Below, piece after piece: positions 1-13,265 of a DNA stretch of 64,000 nucleotides (the stretch's first letter is position 1; each line of letters starts with the position of its first letter). A program made the position numbers and the translations under genes. The stretch covers positions 51,355,079 to 51,419,078 of the forward strand of contig NC_063045.1 in NCBI RefSeq assembly GCF_018812025.1, given 5' to 3'. The stretch comes from Megalobrama amblycephala (lineage: Eukaryota > Chordata > Actinopteri > Cypriniformes > Xenocyprididae). The notes below the pieces were generated by a model, which was not told the origin of the DNA, did no database searches, and saw only the letters and a program-made list of their open reading frames with translations.

Positions 1-359
1 ACACTTTGAGTTTGACAGGAACAAAACATCCTGAAGAGCAAGTTTAACAGGGAGAAAGATTCACTTAGAAAAGAGCAAGAGACAAGACCAGTGGAGCAAA
101 AATGAGCATGGTGGGATAATGAGGCGATGTTTGCTGCTCTTGGCCCCAACAGCTGATGTTTGTCTTTGCGTAGTGCCCGGAGCTACGCCGAATGGAATCC
201 TTGGAAACTCCAAACAATCCAATATTAAATTTCCTCTGCAATGCCACAGGGAGAGAGAATCATGCGTGGGGGGGAAGGATGGCAGCGGGGAGATGAGAGG
301 AGTGAGAGAAAGAGAGAGCAAGACAAAATACACTCATAGAGGGTGAGAAGATGAGATGT

Positions 360-620
360 CAGGGGGTGCGGAGAAAATGAAAGAATGAACAAGAGAGAGG
401 CCGATAATATTCAGAGATAAAATGACAGGCTATTTTGAATGGAAAGTCTCTCTCTGGCCATCTCCAGGTCTGAGCCAAGTTTCGAACCCGCAGGTGCATC
501 AACAACTGTGGCGGGCCGATGGCTTCCATCAGATATAGTGTTACCATGAAAGCTTCCATGTGCGCCTCAGGGAGACGGACGCATTCCTTGGTGTATCTAT
601 AACATTTCAAATAACTCTCA
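360..620. promoter_or_regulatory. Candidate conserved non-coding element
   Basis: A repeat-poor stretch with balanced composition and words such as GCCGATAATATTCAGAGATA. No supported exon lies in it. Conservation is suspected from texture only and was not tested. Confidence 0.25.
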
Positions 621-1499
621 GTCCAATTTCTGACTGTTTATTTTACTAAAATAGTAGCGTTCTTCCACCTAAAGGGACCATTATCTAAATCAACGGGCTG
701 GTATGCCATGACTAGTCCCACATGGAATCTCTACAAGAAACTCCACAGTTTTCCTGAGAAGTAGAACCATCATTCATAAAGTTTGTTGAATTCCCCACCC
801 CGAATTTGATTATGCCTTCAGTTAATATAAGTATAACTCTTCATTACTTCACACGAGTATAATAATTTATCCATATTTAAATGAACTCTGCAGAATGGGC
901 ACATGACGGCACTTTAAAACTTTACTTTCTCATATTTAATTCTAATTCATATTTGCATCCTTTCCTGTGCAAATTTTCCTAAAGCAGAAGTACACAACAG
1001 ATCAGATCCATTAAAGGTCTGTTCATACTTACCATTGCTTGGCGAAATTTCACTAGCAAAATAGTCATTTCAAACCACAGTTTTGCGTGAGGGTGAAAAA
1101 GTTCCTCTAGCAGACTTGCTCATGTTGGTTACAAGAATTTGCCATGCTGACCAACAGAAAGTTGCTTAGTTTGAAAATGGCTTCTGAGTAAGAAGTGCTT
1201 TATATTCATTATACTGCATATTGGTACCATATTGGTTGTCAGCCGATACTGGATATTTAACTGTTCGTGTTAATTTCCTGGATGGATGAATGGATTTATA
1301 TAAAATTAAAATTAATAATTGAGCAGAATTTGATTTATCCATTTTAAATGACAGAATATTATAGTTAACAGCAACCTCTGTGTCCGTCTGCCACAAAATA
1401 AGTACCTCTGGAGCAACCCCTGTGGATATGTTGACTTCTTTCAAACCCCTTCTATAGTTCTAAATGAGGCTCATGAAGGTGTTTTTTATGACACACAGC

Positions 1500-1860
1500 G
1501 AGAGAATGTGTGTGTGCTTATACCGCAAGTCCAGCTAACACACTCCAGTGGAACCCCACGGTCAGGACGTCTCCTCTCTAACGTACACACACCGCAGCAA
1601 TGCAGACAGATCGCTCTACGCTCTCGCTCACAGTCTCTCTGGAGGTGTACAGAGAGGCCCTGGCCGGCCCCAGTGCTCTGCCCTGGCCATCTGGAGTACA
1701 TTAGGGCTGGGGGGGATATTGGATCCCCCTGCCGTGGCCGGCTGGATGGGTGGCCCGGCCCAGCGCAGCCCTTTTCAGCAGCCCAGCATGATTGATAGGA
1801 GGCCTCACTCGCTGACTCCTGCTGCAGCCACCACACACTGTGACCAGAACACACACGCTA
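1500..1860. promoter_or_regulatory. GC-rich island with a PBX/HOX-type site
   Basis: This is clearly GC-richer than its flanks and free of the transposon motifs. TGATTGAT at 1,789-1,796 matches the PBX-HOX/TALE binding word. Both strands have open frames of about 120 codons, but neither shows splice sites or a known domain, so I read it as regulatory. Confidence 0.35.
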
Positions 1861-2269
1861 CTACAAGCACTACCTTGAAAACTATGACACGTGTACGCCT
1901 AACTGTGACACGCTGACGCCTCAGGAGATCAGCATGAACGGACACACTATAATGGGTGGTACTGTATAAAGTTTATACCACCTGATTACATAACAGCACT
2001 TCATAACACCAGACATGGACTGCGAAACCCAACAGATGTCGTCAATAAAACATGAAAGTTCATCACACGCAATAAATCAGAGAACTGGCAACAAAACTCA
2101 GGATTAACCTGACAAATTGGCAGAAAAGTGAGCTGTACTACATTTATATTCTGTAGCTTGACTATACTCAGAAAAACAAATCATCTCTCTGAAAGAGAAC
2201 AATAGTTCCTTAGGAATGATAAACCAAAACACAGACAATCAAATCACACAACAACAGTCATTATTTTTG

Positions 2270-2541
2270 TTTTGTTTTTGCGCAAAAAGAATCCTCGTCA
2301 CTTCATAACATTAAGGTTGAACCACTGCTGTCATGTTGACTATTTTAACAATGTTTTTACTACTTTTCTGGACATTGAATGTGGAAATTTCATTGCTTTC
2401 AATTGAGGATAAACCTCTCGGATTTCATCAAAATACTTAATTTGTGTTCCAAAGATGAACAAAGGTCTTACGGATTTGGAACGGCATGAGGGGGAGTAAT
2501 TAATAACAAAAAATTCATTTTTGGTTCAACTAACCCTTTAA
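2270..2541. mobile_element. Right half of a foldback MITE
   Basis: The end GGTTCAACTAACCCTTTAAA and the GGAACGGCATGAGGGGGAGT block match the right arm of the family. The interior resembles 47,146-47,300. The left arm is missing. Confidence 0.55.
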
Positions 2542-5052
2542 ATAGTTGCTTATTAGCCTGCATATTGCCTGTTATTCTGCATGAACATATTCTACATCCC
2601 TTAATCCTACCCAGTACCTGAACTTAACCACTACAACAACTATCTTATTAACTATTAATAAGCAATAAATTAGAAGCTTGTTGAGGGAAGTGTCACAGTT
2701 AATAGTGAATATGTGTTCCCCATACTAAAGTGTTACAGATATTTGAATGATAATGTGTTTTAGTGCCAATTTAAAATAAAAAAAGAAATCTAAAATGTTG
2801 TATCTTGACATGAATGATGTTTGAATTATACGTTTTAGTGCCATGAAAAAAATGAGAATAAACTTGTAACATTATGAGAACAAAGATGTAAATGTTACAA
2901 GAATAAAGTCAGAATGTATTGAGAAGAAAATCTGTAATGTTATGAGAATAAAAGTAAATTAGAAAATAAACTGAAGAATTTAAAGTAAATTGAAGTTAAA
3001 GTAAAATCAATATTCTGTGAATAAATTATATTTTGAAAGAAAATATATATTATGCAAAGAAAATGGCTATCACAAAAAGAACAGGCCACATTATTTTATT
3101 TTTTAAAATCCTGAAAAGTCATATTCTTTTCAAAATATTGTCACTTATTTTATGACTTTTTTCATTTTTATTTCAGCACTAAAAGCACAAAAGCACTTTT
3201 GTAGAATTATTTAAAATTTTCAATTTTTTTTTGTCGACAGATACAAACTTTTTAAACAGACTGTATTTCTACCCCACTTTGTTTTCACTCCCATCATATG
3301 AAATCTAGCTTCAATATTGGTGAACAGTTCTAAGTTCTGTGGTTCTTTTGAAAAGCTGCTATGCAACAAAGTTGAGAAAATTTCAATTTTATGCAGAATG
3401 AGAAGAGTCAAGATGTGGCGACTATTAAAATGACAGTGCAGATAGTGATACTCTTAGAACCAATTCGGCAATTTCAAAAACCCATGATGAAGAATCTACA
3501 ATCTACAAAGAACCATATGACCGACTCACTCACATTGTACAGTGAAAAATAAATAAATAAATAAATAAATAAATATCCCGTATATATTTTTGAAGTCTTT
3601 AATAAACCTAAAACTTTGCACATATCCATTAAAAAAACATATTTTTTAAGAGTGAAGGGAAAAAAGGGTTATAACAAGAAAATGTAAATGAAGTTTGCAT
3701 GACTAATTGCTTGAGATTATAAATACAGCCAATCGTAAAAGTTCCTCTAAGTGCTCTAAAAATATTGTAAGAAGTAATTCTAAAAGCAACTTAAAGAAAA
3801 CGAATCTTCGCCCACAAAGTTGGCTAATAAATTGTCTCCCGTCTGTGAAGCATACCTGCACGGCGCACACCTCAGGTTAATCCCTATCTCATAAACCACA
3901 AGAAGAGAGGGAGAAAATTAGTGAACGTGGCAGAGACGAGGAATTTTAAAAAAAGAAAGAAACAGGCGACATTTCGAGTAAATGGCATCCAAAACCCACT
4001 CCAATTATCTTTGGCAGCCATGCCAGGGAGGCTGACTTAATTAAAGTGAGTGGAAAGGGAAGGGGGGGAGGAAGGAGAGAGAGGGAAGAAGTGATTGAGG
4101 GGGCAGAAGAGTGCGTATCAGCGCCAAGCACAAAGCCGAGCACCACCGCCGTCCACCACTCTTTCTCTTTTCAATTTCACTTCAAAGGACCAAGGCAAGA
4201 AATCATAAAAAAGGAGAGCGAGACGTTTTTTGAGCAATATAATTGCACTATTCATATCCAGTGTTTTTATCGTCATTCAGATAGGACAAAAAAATACATA
4301 AAAAGAGAATAAAAAAATGATTTTACTCGCCGCTAAATCCCCAATAATCCTCTTGTGCTTTTCCAAGTCTGCCTTCCACGTTGACCTTTTCACAGGAATC
4401 CTGTTGCCATGGAAACTCTCGCTGCACTCCCCCCCCAAACGCACATCATTCTGTACATATTTCCGTCATCGCTCTGACAGAATACTCACAGGAGATGGTT
4501 GTTTAAGTGCAAATGTTGCTTGTTTTGCCCCTTAAACTCTTGCCTTATCGCATTAGCATTCATGTAGGCTAACTGACCGCGTTTTGAGTACACGATTAAC
4601 AATGCACGCTAACTCGCATATGATGTTTACAACATCTAAATAACTTCTATTAACACTCAAATGAATATTAATACACAAACTTCTGCTGTCAATCTGACGG
4701 TAGCTGAACTTTTCCATGCCTGGTCGACTCAGCTCGTGTGATATGGCGTATCTCTCTTTAGTTCATCAACACTTTGTCAGCTCCTCATGTAAATGAAATC
4801 TTGAGTATGAAATATATAGACAATGCCAAACAGGAGGCAGCTGGTCGCTGAGGGCCGTCCAGAAGGATTGTGGGTGGCAGATTTATAAATTCAGCTATAA
4901 TGTGTGACTTCAAAAATAAACTGCCTTTAACAGAGGACAATGGCTGTTTCATAACTGCTAAGATGATGTGAGAAGCTGTGATTTCAAAGCAACTTTTTAA
5001 TACTATGAACATGGTATAGAATATTGGATATACAAATAAAACTATACATTCT

Positions 5053-5240
5053 GGTAACACTTTACAATAAGGTTCATTAGTTAAACATTAGTTAATGTAT
5101 TAACTAACATGAACTAATCATGAGCAATACATTTATTACTGTATTTACTAATCTTCGTTAACATTAGTTAGTGAAAATACAGTTGTTCATTCTTTGTTCA
5201 TATTAGTTCACAGTGCATTAACTAATGTTAACAAGATTTT
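5053..5240. repeat. Interspersed repeat of GGTTCATTAGTTAAACATTAG type
   Basis: It starts GGTAACACTTTACAATAAGG and consists of alternating ATTAGTTAA/TTAACTAAT words ending ACTAATGTTAACAAG. This is a well-known abundant fish repeat. A short (CACTA)n tract follows at about 5,243-5,268. Confidence 0.65.
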
Positions 5241-6424
5241 TACACTACACTACACTACACTACACTACATACTGTACAATTTTTTATAATACACTTATAA
5301 TGCACTGTATGAAACATGGATATTAATTTTGAAATTTGAAACAGTATCATTACAGTAAATGATGAGTGTTTTTAAAAATCAAATTTAAGTTAGTGTTAGA
5401 TGACGGTGAAGGTAACCTTTATGTAGAAATAAATGGGCATGCATAATTAAATATCTAATATCAAATGATAGACACACACAGGTCTTTTTCTACTGAAATT
5501 TTGTGTACAAATGTGGCACAACTGTTTTGTCAGTGACTGGTGAATTCATGTATTGTGTTTGCTGCATTGCAGGTTTTGTGCCTGTTTGTTTAATATATTT
5601 AATATCACTGTGGATGCTGCAGGATGATTTTTTTTAATGAAACTTCAGATTTAAAACGATGTTTTCAGGCTGAGAGCTGAGAGCTAAGGGAAGCTCTATA
5701 GGCCAGACTGCTGTGGGCCGGAGCTGGAGCCAGGAGATAAGACCGACTCCAGCCGCCTTGCTTTAGGGGACAGTGAAAGACCTGTTAACTTGACAACCAC
5801 TATTCTGTTTGGCTGAGATCATATTGGTCTATTTCTCCTTTCTCTTTCTCAGACCAGACCACTCTTTTCGGTCTAACTTCTAATGTTTAACCCCTTCTGT
5901 GTCTATACTTTTAAGTTCTACTTCCTGTCTTGTTATATCCTTTTTTATTTTTTTATTTTTTTTTGGGAGGGGGGTGCATTTTGTTTTCCTCATATGCGGT
6001 GCGACTTGTTTTCCTGGAAAATAAGTTGCACTGCATGGGTCAAAATTGCTGAGAGAAAAACAGATAAGTCACATTAGTATATAAGTCACTTCAGATAGTG
6101 TTAATATCATCAGCTATTTAAGTCAAATGTACTTTTTAGTTTTTATCATATTTAGTCAAAATGTCTGAGCATTTTAGTCTAGTTTCAGTCAAAGAAAACT
6201 TCATGACCGTTGAAAAGAAAATCATAATCATGACTGTTGTCATTTGAGGAATTTATTTTTTAATTTATCAGAATTACTGCACTTTCACCTGTAAGCACAA
6301 ATCAAGAGAATGTCAACTGGTTTATTTTAGTGCACTGATTTATTCTAGGCTATTATAAGCTAGATTGTGCGCATTGTTGCCAGATTGCAAAGATTAAGTA
6401 AAACACAGAAAATGTATCCTTTTA

Positions 6425-6566
6425 TATGGAAGCTTGTTCCTGCCACTGAAAAAAATAAATAAATAAAAAAAAGTTAACTGTGACTTTTTTCACGTAATTG
6501 CACGTTTGAATCTGATTTTTTTTCTCAGAAATGTGTGAAATAAAGTCACAATTTTCACTTTTTCAC

Positions 6567-6621
<55 letters not shown>

Positions 6622-7165
6622 GTGTGATTTTTCACATTATATATAATTGCGTGGCAATTGCATGTTAAAAAGTCAGAATTACAAGATATAAACAAAAAAT
6701 TCTGACTTTTTCTCAGAATTGCAAGTTCATTTCATATATTTTTCACAGAACTGCAGACGCAATTGCAGCAAGTTACTGTATAAAGTCAGAATTGTGAGAC
6801 ATAAACTCACAATAGTAAGAAAATGCCAGAATTATGAACTGACTTTTTATTCCCCTCAGAACTGGACTTTAATAAATTGCGAGTTTATATCTCACAATTG
6901 AAGTCAGAATTGCGAGATATAAATTTGCAAAAGCGAGATAAAAAGTCAGAATTGTGAGATATAAACTCGCAATTGTGATGAAAATAGTCTGAATCGCGAG
7001 TTTATATATCATAATTCTGACTTTATTTCTAGCAATTACGAGTTTATATCTCACAATTCTGACTTTATAGCTCAAAATTGTGAGTAGAGAAAAAAGTCAG
7101 AATTGTGAGATAAAAAGTCGCAATTATCTTTTCTTTTTATTCCCTGGCAGAAACAAGCTTCCATA
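6425..7165. mobile_element. Inverted-repeat element built of GTCAGAATTGTGAGATATAAACTC units
   Basis: TATGGAAGCTTGTTCCTGCCA at the left is mirrored by TGGCAGAAACAAGCTTCCATA at the right. The interior is many diverged copies of a roughly 30-base unit (GTCAGAATTGTGAGATATAA and complement), plus a (TA)n run at 6,569-6,618. Short open frames here are chance frames in the repeat. Confidence 0.7.
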
Positions 7166-8350
7166 CTTTTAAGAGAAAAGCTCTGATTGAGGGATTTAAG
7201 CTCTTGACATCTGGCAACCGCAAAAATGAAAGCTCATAGAGGTTTGTACTGCAATCTCCTTTTTTTTCAACAGAAACAAAGATATCTTGGTAAAGTTTTT
7301 ATTTTTTAACAAAATTTTAGTCTTGTCTTCTTCGTCAATGATAAAAAGGTCATCAACGAACATTTTTCGTCATAGATTTTGTTAACGAAATTAACACTTC
7401 ATTCAGAAATAAATGTAAAATACCAGTATATATAAGCGAGTTCATTAATATGGTATTTAAATTATACTGTAAAGTTCTTCAAAAATACCATGATATTACC
7501 ATCAATGTATTGTCCAAAATATTAAATGGCAATATCTTGTAACTTTCCTAAAGGGTCACTGATCTTTCTCAAACCCATCTTTCTCTCTCATTTGACTCTC
7601 TCTCTTCACCTCGTCTCTGTTTCCATCCCTCTCCCTCTTCCTCTGCTTCTTTTTCCCTCTCTTGGTGTAGAACATTCCGGTGCGTTGAGCTCAGAGCACA
7701 GCGCTCGGCTCTCAGAGGCAGGATTGTTCTTGCCGCACAGGCCCAAAGCCTGTTGCCACGGATACCGCCATACCACAGATCTGACCCTGGAGAATTGAGC
7801 TGCTCACCCTCAGCAGGAGCCACTGGCAGCTGCAACACAGCTGTTAGCACTGGGACAGGGTTACTTTCTTTCTTCCTCTCTCTGACTCACCCATTCATTC
7901 AGTCAGTCACTCCCTCTCATTACTTTATCACTATCTACTAAAAAAATATATCCAGGAGCAGAGAATTAAATGTAAGGCCCTCTGTTTCTGGTTAAAAACA
8001 ACATAAAAGCATAATTGACACCATTTACTTTTTTTTTTAATTTTTTTTATAAAAACGTTGCAGGTCTTATTGTGCATGATTCATCAGTGCATGTTACTTT
8101 AAAGAGCAAAAATGCTAGCTTTCATAAAGTTTCATCAAAATTTTATAACTTTTTCTGCTGATGTAACCAAGGGGTAAGGAGAAAAGTAATATTACACAGT
8201 ATTATTGCACTTCTCCCCGGAATTCTTGACTCTGATTGGTCAGTCGCAGTATTCTAGTCAAAACAAACTGCTTAATTCACTGTTGGCAACCAATTACCTC
8301 CATAGTTGTGCTAGTTCTATGTCTCTTATATTATTATGTGGTCTCTTTGG

Positions 8351-8417
8351 ATAAAATAAAATAAAATAAAATAAAATAAAATAAAATAAAATAAAATAAA
8401 ATAAAATAAAATAAAAT
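8351..8417. repeat. (AAAAT)n microsatellite
   Basis: About 13 pentamer units of ATAAA/AAAAT. Confidence 0.9.
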
Positions 8418-8859
8418 CTATTTATTCAGCATTTTGGGGTTTATTTTGTGATAATGACTGGCTGACCGTACATTAAACCTCACATATTATAGCTTAACAT
8501 CCACGATCCAGTTAAAGTCAGTCATGATTATTAGAAACCAAGGAGATCTTTCTCACAGAATATTTTGTCAACTTCATAGAAGCTGCTTTTATTCACTCAT
8601 TGACTCACTGACATCCTTCACCAAACTTTCACATTCACTCTTACGCATTCCCTGAAAAATTCCCTGGCAAACTATTTCCGAAAAACCAGAGCAGTGACTC
8701 AAGCCTCCCATCCACATCAATCACGAGCGTCCCACGGTTGTTCACTCTATCCATAGCATGATCCATTAAACCGTCGTTATCCGACATTCAAATCAAAACA
8801 GATGTTCCCCTGTAAAATCTAAAATTACAGTAAATAAATAAAGAAAGAGAGGATGACAA

Positions 8860-9070
8860 AAACAGAGCCCTATTTTTCACATTGCCAGAGCCTATCCAAT
8901 GTCATATTATGGTTAGATGTTATGGCTGGAAGCTATGCCTTTTATCTAATCAGGGCATAGATTTTCCTCTCTTTTCCACCTCGGAGATAAACTGATTACA
9001 CGGTAACACTGTCTCTGAATCAGTTTAGCAGCTGCCTTGTGGTTGAGCACACAAATCTGTATGCAGCGGT
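8860..9070. promoter_or_regulatory. Candidate conserved non-coding element
   Basis: A non-repetitive stretch with motif-like words (CCTATCCAATGTCATATTA, TTTATCTAATCAGGGC) between repeats. No coding signal. It looks like enhancer sequence but is untested. Confidence 0.3.
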
Positions 9071-9612
9071 GACAGGTAGAGCTAAAGTGCTCTTAAACTT
9101 ATATACTGTAGATTATATAGAATATTACTCTCTCTGACAAGACAGAAGTATCACAAATATAAAAATGTATAAAAAAATGAATATGATTTACCTGAGTAGA
9201 ACATACTCAACATTATTTTTAAATATGTATAGACATGTTAAAATTGATTTTTTTTTTCAAGCTGCAGATGTATAAATGAATATTAATATACATGGCCTAA
9301 ATGCCATAAAACTTTAATTTTGATGTCATTGGGGCAGGGGTCCCTGATAAAAAGTTACATTTTTATAATGTTATGATGGATTAGACTCCATAAAATCAAG
9401 ATGAGAGTTGTTGTTTTAGTCCATGTCTATTAGCTTTGATAGTCTATATGCAAGTGTAATACTAAAAGTTGAAAAATAATATTGTTTCATAACAGTGTTT
9501 CAAGTGTAATAAATGTTGATGACTCATTCTGCACTGCACAGCTTTTGTCAAATCAAATCTCTCTAGTATGTCCCGCCCGAATAGCAAGCAAATCATGTTT
9601 CTGGCAATGACT

Positions 9613-10294
9613 TAAAGGGTTAGTTCACCTAAAAATGAAAATTCTGTCATTAATTACTCACCCTCATGTTGTTCCAAACTCGTAAGGCTTTTGTTCATCT
9701 TCAGAACACAAATGAAGATATTTTTAATGAAATCTGAATTTCTGTCCCTCTGCTACCACTTTGATGCTTCAAAAAGTTCATAAAGAGATCGTAAAACTAA
9801 TCCATATGAATTGAGTGGTTTAGTCCAAATTTTATATTCACATATAAACATTCATCGACTCACACAGCAGCTGTGGTAAACAGAAGCTCGAGTGTGTTTG
9901 CTTGACGCGTGCAAGAACTAATGAGGTTCATTCTCGTGTGTTACGCAGCACGTTTGAGCTTCCGGTTTGTTCTTGCCCGTCAAGCAGGTTCAGTTGAGCT
10001 TCTGCTTATGTTCGCTGATCAATGTTTATATGTAAATAAAAGACTAAATTCAATCTGTTCATCATTTAAAGTGATCGTGTCCCTTCAGAAAATTTGAACT
10101 AAACCGCTCAATTTGTAAACAAACTTTCTGAAGCGTCAAAGTTGTGTAGCTATCAATGAAGGGACATAAAGCTCTCAGAATTGATTTAAAATATCTTAAT
10201 TTGTGTTCCGAAGATGAGTGAAAGTCTTACGGGTTTGGAACAACATGAGGGTGAGTAATTAATGACAGAATTTTTATTTTGAACTATCCCTTTA
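9613..10294. mobile_element. Foldback MITE of the TTAGTTCACCC family
   Basis: AAAGGGTTAGTTCACC at the left and GAACTATCCCTTTAA at the right are inverted. The internal CTCACCCTCATGTTGTTCC pairs with GGAACAACATGAGGGTGAG near 10,240. It is about 680 bases and an intact palindromic arrangement. Confidence 0.75.
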
Positions 10295-11539
10295 AGCCTA
10301 CTGGCTATTAGAAAAAGGACGAGTTCTGCCCATACTCCTGTTTCAATGGGAAAAAAAGTGCATGCGTCATGCACTTTTATGAGGTCTTGAATGTATTATG
10401 GGAGCAAAATAATATATTATAAGTAAATCATGTTGTGCAATAAATCAAATAGAATTAATTGCAAAAAAATGGGAGCTTATGTTCATATTTTAATTAAATG
10501 GAATGGTATTTTTAAAGTAAAAGTGGCAGACCACCTTATGAAAAACATTAAGATAATAAAACATGGTAAATGCAAGTCTGCACAGCTAAAGTCTTCAAAA
10601 AGTTAGAAAGCATCTGTTCTCAGTAAACATGCTGTAGAGCCAAACCCTGAAAACACTAACAGAGCAGTGCGTTTGTTTTAAGCAGAACAGCATGACAAAA
10701 GACAGTTAAATCACCCACTAAGGAACTGCTGTCTATGTCAGGTTGTTTCTATTAGTATTAGCACTCAAAAATACTTTTTTGTCTCTCTTACACAGACAGA
10801 TATAAATCAACTGGAATGAAAGAGATAAACACACAAGAGATAAACAAACACTCAGTGTTTCATGTGTTAGTTTTAAATGAGCATTAAATCTTTCTTCTGA
10901 TTTATAGATGGAGATTTCAAGAGCTATTTTACATCTATATAACATTCATTCAGACATGATGACATTTGGCATCTTTCATCACATCTGAACTACATCAAAC
11001 AATTTACTCATGACATTAAACTGCTGCTATGAAAAACCAAGAACTGAAATCTGGGAAATGTGATTATTTTTTCAGATTACTGTCAAGCAAATGCTCTTTT
11101 TCAACGTGAAGTGATGCACACTTTAAAGCACAAAGTTTGGCACTCGATTTATGTTATCTAAGAAATCTGTGTGTAATCAGACTGACATGCACAGATTATC
11201 ATCAAATCTTCACTGTAATTCCTTCTCTTTCATCTTTCCAAGCATGAATGTTATGTTGAATTTTAATGTTTATACATGTATCTGTCGGTTACATGCGCGA
11301 GTGGATGTTTGCTTAGCGAAGCGCGTATGTCTGCGTGTATCTGTGTGTTCGAGAGAAAGACAGATACGTGCATGTGTGTGTGTGTGTTTCTAACAGTAAA
11401 ACAGTAGGGTTGCACATTCCTGTCCGACATAACTTAAGACAAGCAGACACTGAAGAAAACGCCTATAAAACTCTCTCAGCCTCTTCTCCTCCATCTGTTT
11501 TGTTTTCCTTCCATCTCTCCTTTTTGATGAGCTGGGTCT

Positions 11540-11830
11540 TCAGTCCCCCCAATAAAATCCCATTAGCTCTTAATGAAGTCGAGCTCGCTGCCTCGCGCCT
11601 TCACCTCATTTAGCACAATTGTCTGGCAGCCATTAGCACGGAGGCAATTACAGCCGAACGGCGAGAGTAATTGGAAATGCCGACAGGGACCCCAAGAAAA
11701 CGGGAATAAATAAAAAAAAAAATATTCAAACTAATAAGCCTCCATTGGGTTGGTGGGGGCTGCTAGGCTAAATCAACATAATGCTAATCGAGGCTGATGA
11801 GGAACAGACTCGGGGTGAAGGCCAGGGGTG
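11540..11830. promoter_or_regulatory. Candidate conserved non-coding element
   Basis: It is dense in homeobox-type TAATT/ATTAG words (CCATTAGC, GGCAATTACAGCC, GAGTAATTGG), free of repeats and GC-richer than its flanks. It is the strongest enhancer-like island in the left half by appearance. Confidence 0.4.
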
Positions 11831-11835
11831 GTGGA

Positions 11836-11865
11836 GATGATGATGATGATGATGATGATGATGAG
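11836..11865. repeat. (GAT)n microsatellite
   Basis: About ten GAT units at the edge of a repeat-poor island. Confidence 0.85.
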
Positions 11866-12005
11866 GTTGAGATTGTTATAGAAAGAGCAAAAGGAATTGC
11901 ACTAATCAACTCCTCAATGACACAAGGTACTGTACTGTTAATGCCCATGTAAACTGATGCTATATGAAAAAAACAATGAAATCAAAATGGATCATATTTA
12001 CTTTC

Positions 12006-13265
12006 TTAAAGGGTTAGTTCACCAAAAAAAATGAAAAATGATGTCATCAATTGAATTGGATCATGTCATTCCAAATCCATAAAGGCCCGTTCACACCAAG
12101 AACGATAAAGATAACGATAAAGATATAGTTCTACAAATCATTCTAAATACAAAAGAATAGCATTGTCCATACCACAGCTATAACGATAAAGAGAAATTAT
12201 ATCATTGGGATCACTTTCAGAAAGATTTATTTTGCAGCTGTTGAATGATAAAAAACTGACAGCCAATCAGAATCTGTTCTAATTTAAGGGCTCGCGCATT
12301 TAAAATGGCTGACGCATTGCGGAGAAGTTAATTGCCAAGGTCCAGAAAAAGCCACCACTCTTTGACAAGTTAAACCCCCTTTTCAAGGACACTTTAAAGA
12401 AAATGGATATATGGAAAACAATCGGTCATAGCCTCGGAATAAACGGTGAGAAGTATTAATGATAAGATCATTATGCCAGGCACTAGCTATTCACTCGAAA
12501 CATAGCATGCTGAAAAAAATCTGCTGGTTAAAGCAGTGTAAATGCAACAAGAACAGCAAAAAGATGTTGTACACACTTTGAAACCACAGTGTGTGAGCTT
12601 AGAATAAACAGACCGTTATCGTTCGATATAGTTGTCGTTATAGTTATCGTTCTTGGTGTGAACGGGCCTTAAGACTTCCATTCATCTTCGGAACACAAAT
12701 GAAGATATTTTTAATGATATCTGAGAGCTTTCTGTCCCTCCACTGAACATTTATTCACCCAAAACTTAATTTAATTTAGTTTAATTTAGACTTTTATCCA
12801 CATATAAACATTGATCAGTGAACAATGTTTACTGCATTCAATTTTGGTAAACAAAAGCTCAAGCATGCTTGCTTGATGCGCGAGAACCAATGAGGTTCAT
12901 TCTTGCATGTTACGTTTGGTTAGTTCTCACGCGTTAAGCAATATGGTTGAACTTGGATGGATGTTCGCTGATCAATGTTTTTATGCCAATAAAAGCTTAA
13001 ATTAAATATTTTCATCATATAAAATGAACTTGTCTCTCCAGAAGACCTCGATTCATATGGATTGATTTTACAATCTCGTTATGAACATTTTGAAGTGTCA
13101 GAGTTTTAGTTGATTAGACTTTCAGTCTTTTAGATTTCATAAAAGTATCTTAATTTGTGTTCCAAAGATGAAATTCTTTGGAACACAAATTTAGTTTGGA
13201 TTGGTTTGGAACAACATGAGGGTGAGTAAATGATGATAGAGTTTTCATTTTTCAGTGAACTATCC
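12006..13265. mobile_element. Foldback MITE (TTAGTTCACCC family) with nested insertion
   Basis: The left end (AAAGGGTTAGTTCACC) and right end (CAGTGAACTATCC) are inverted. The body resumes after a second palindromic element at 12,081-12,668, which inserted next to ATCCATAA/TTAAGACTTCC. Confidence 0.65.
12081..12668. mobile_element. Palindromic element with GGCCCGTTCACACCAAGAACG ends
   Basis: GGCCCGTTCACACCAAGAAC at the left is mirrored by GTTCTTGGTGTGAACGGGCC at the right, with repeated ACGATAAAGATA units inside. The right side is bordered by TTAA, the left by TAAA. It is nested in the foldback MITE. Confidence 0.65.

Noticed and set aside
1486..1916. Two 122-codon open frames on opposite strands
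   Set aside because: GC-rich DNA gives few stops; no splice sites, start context or known domain.
6869..7075. Tyr-Lys-Val-Arg-Ile type repeated frames on both strands
   Set aside because: Translation of the GTCAGAATTGTGAGATATAA repeat units.
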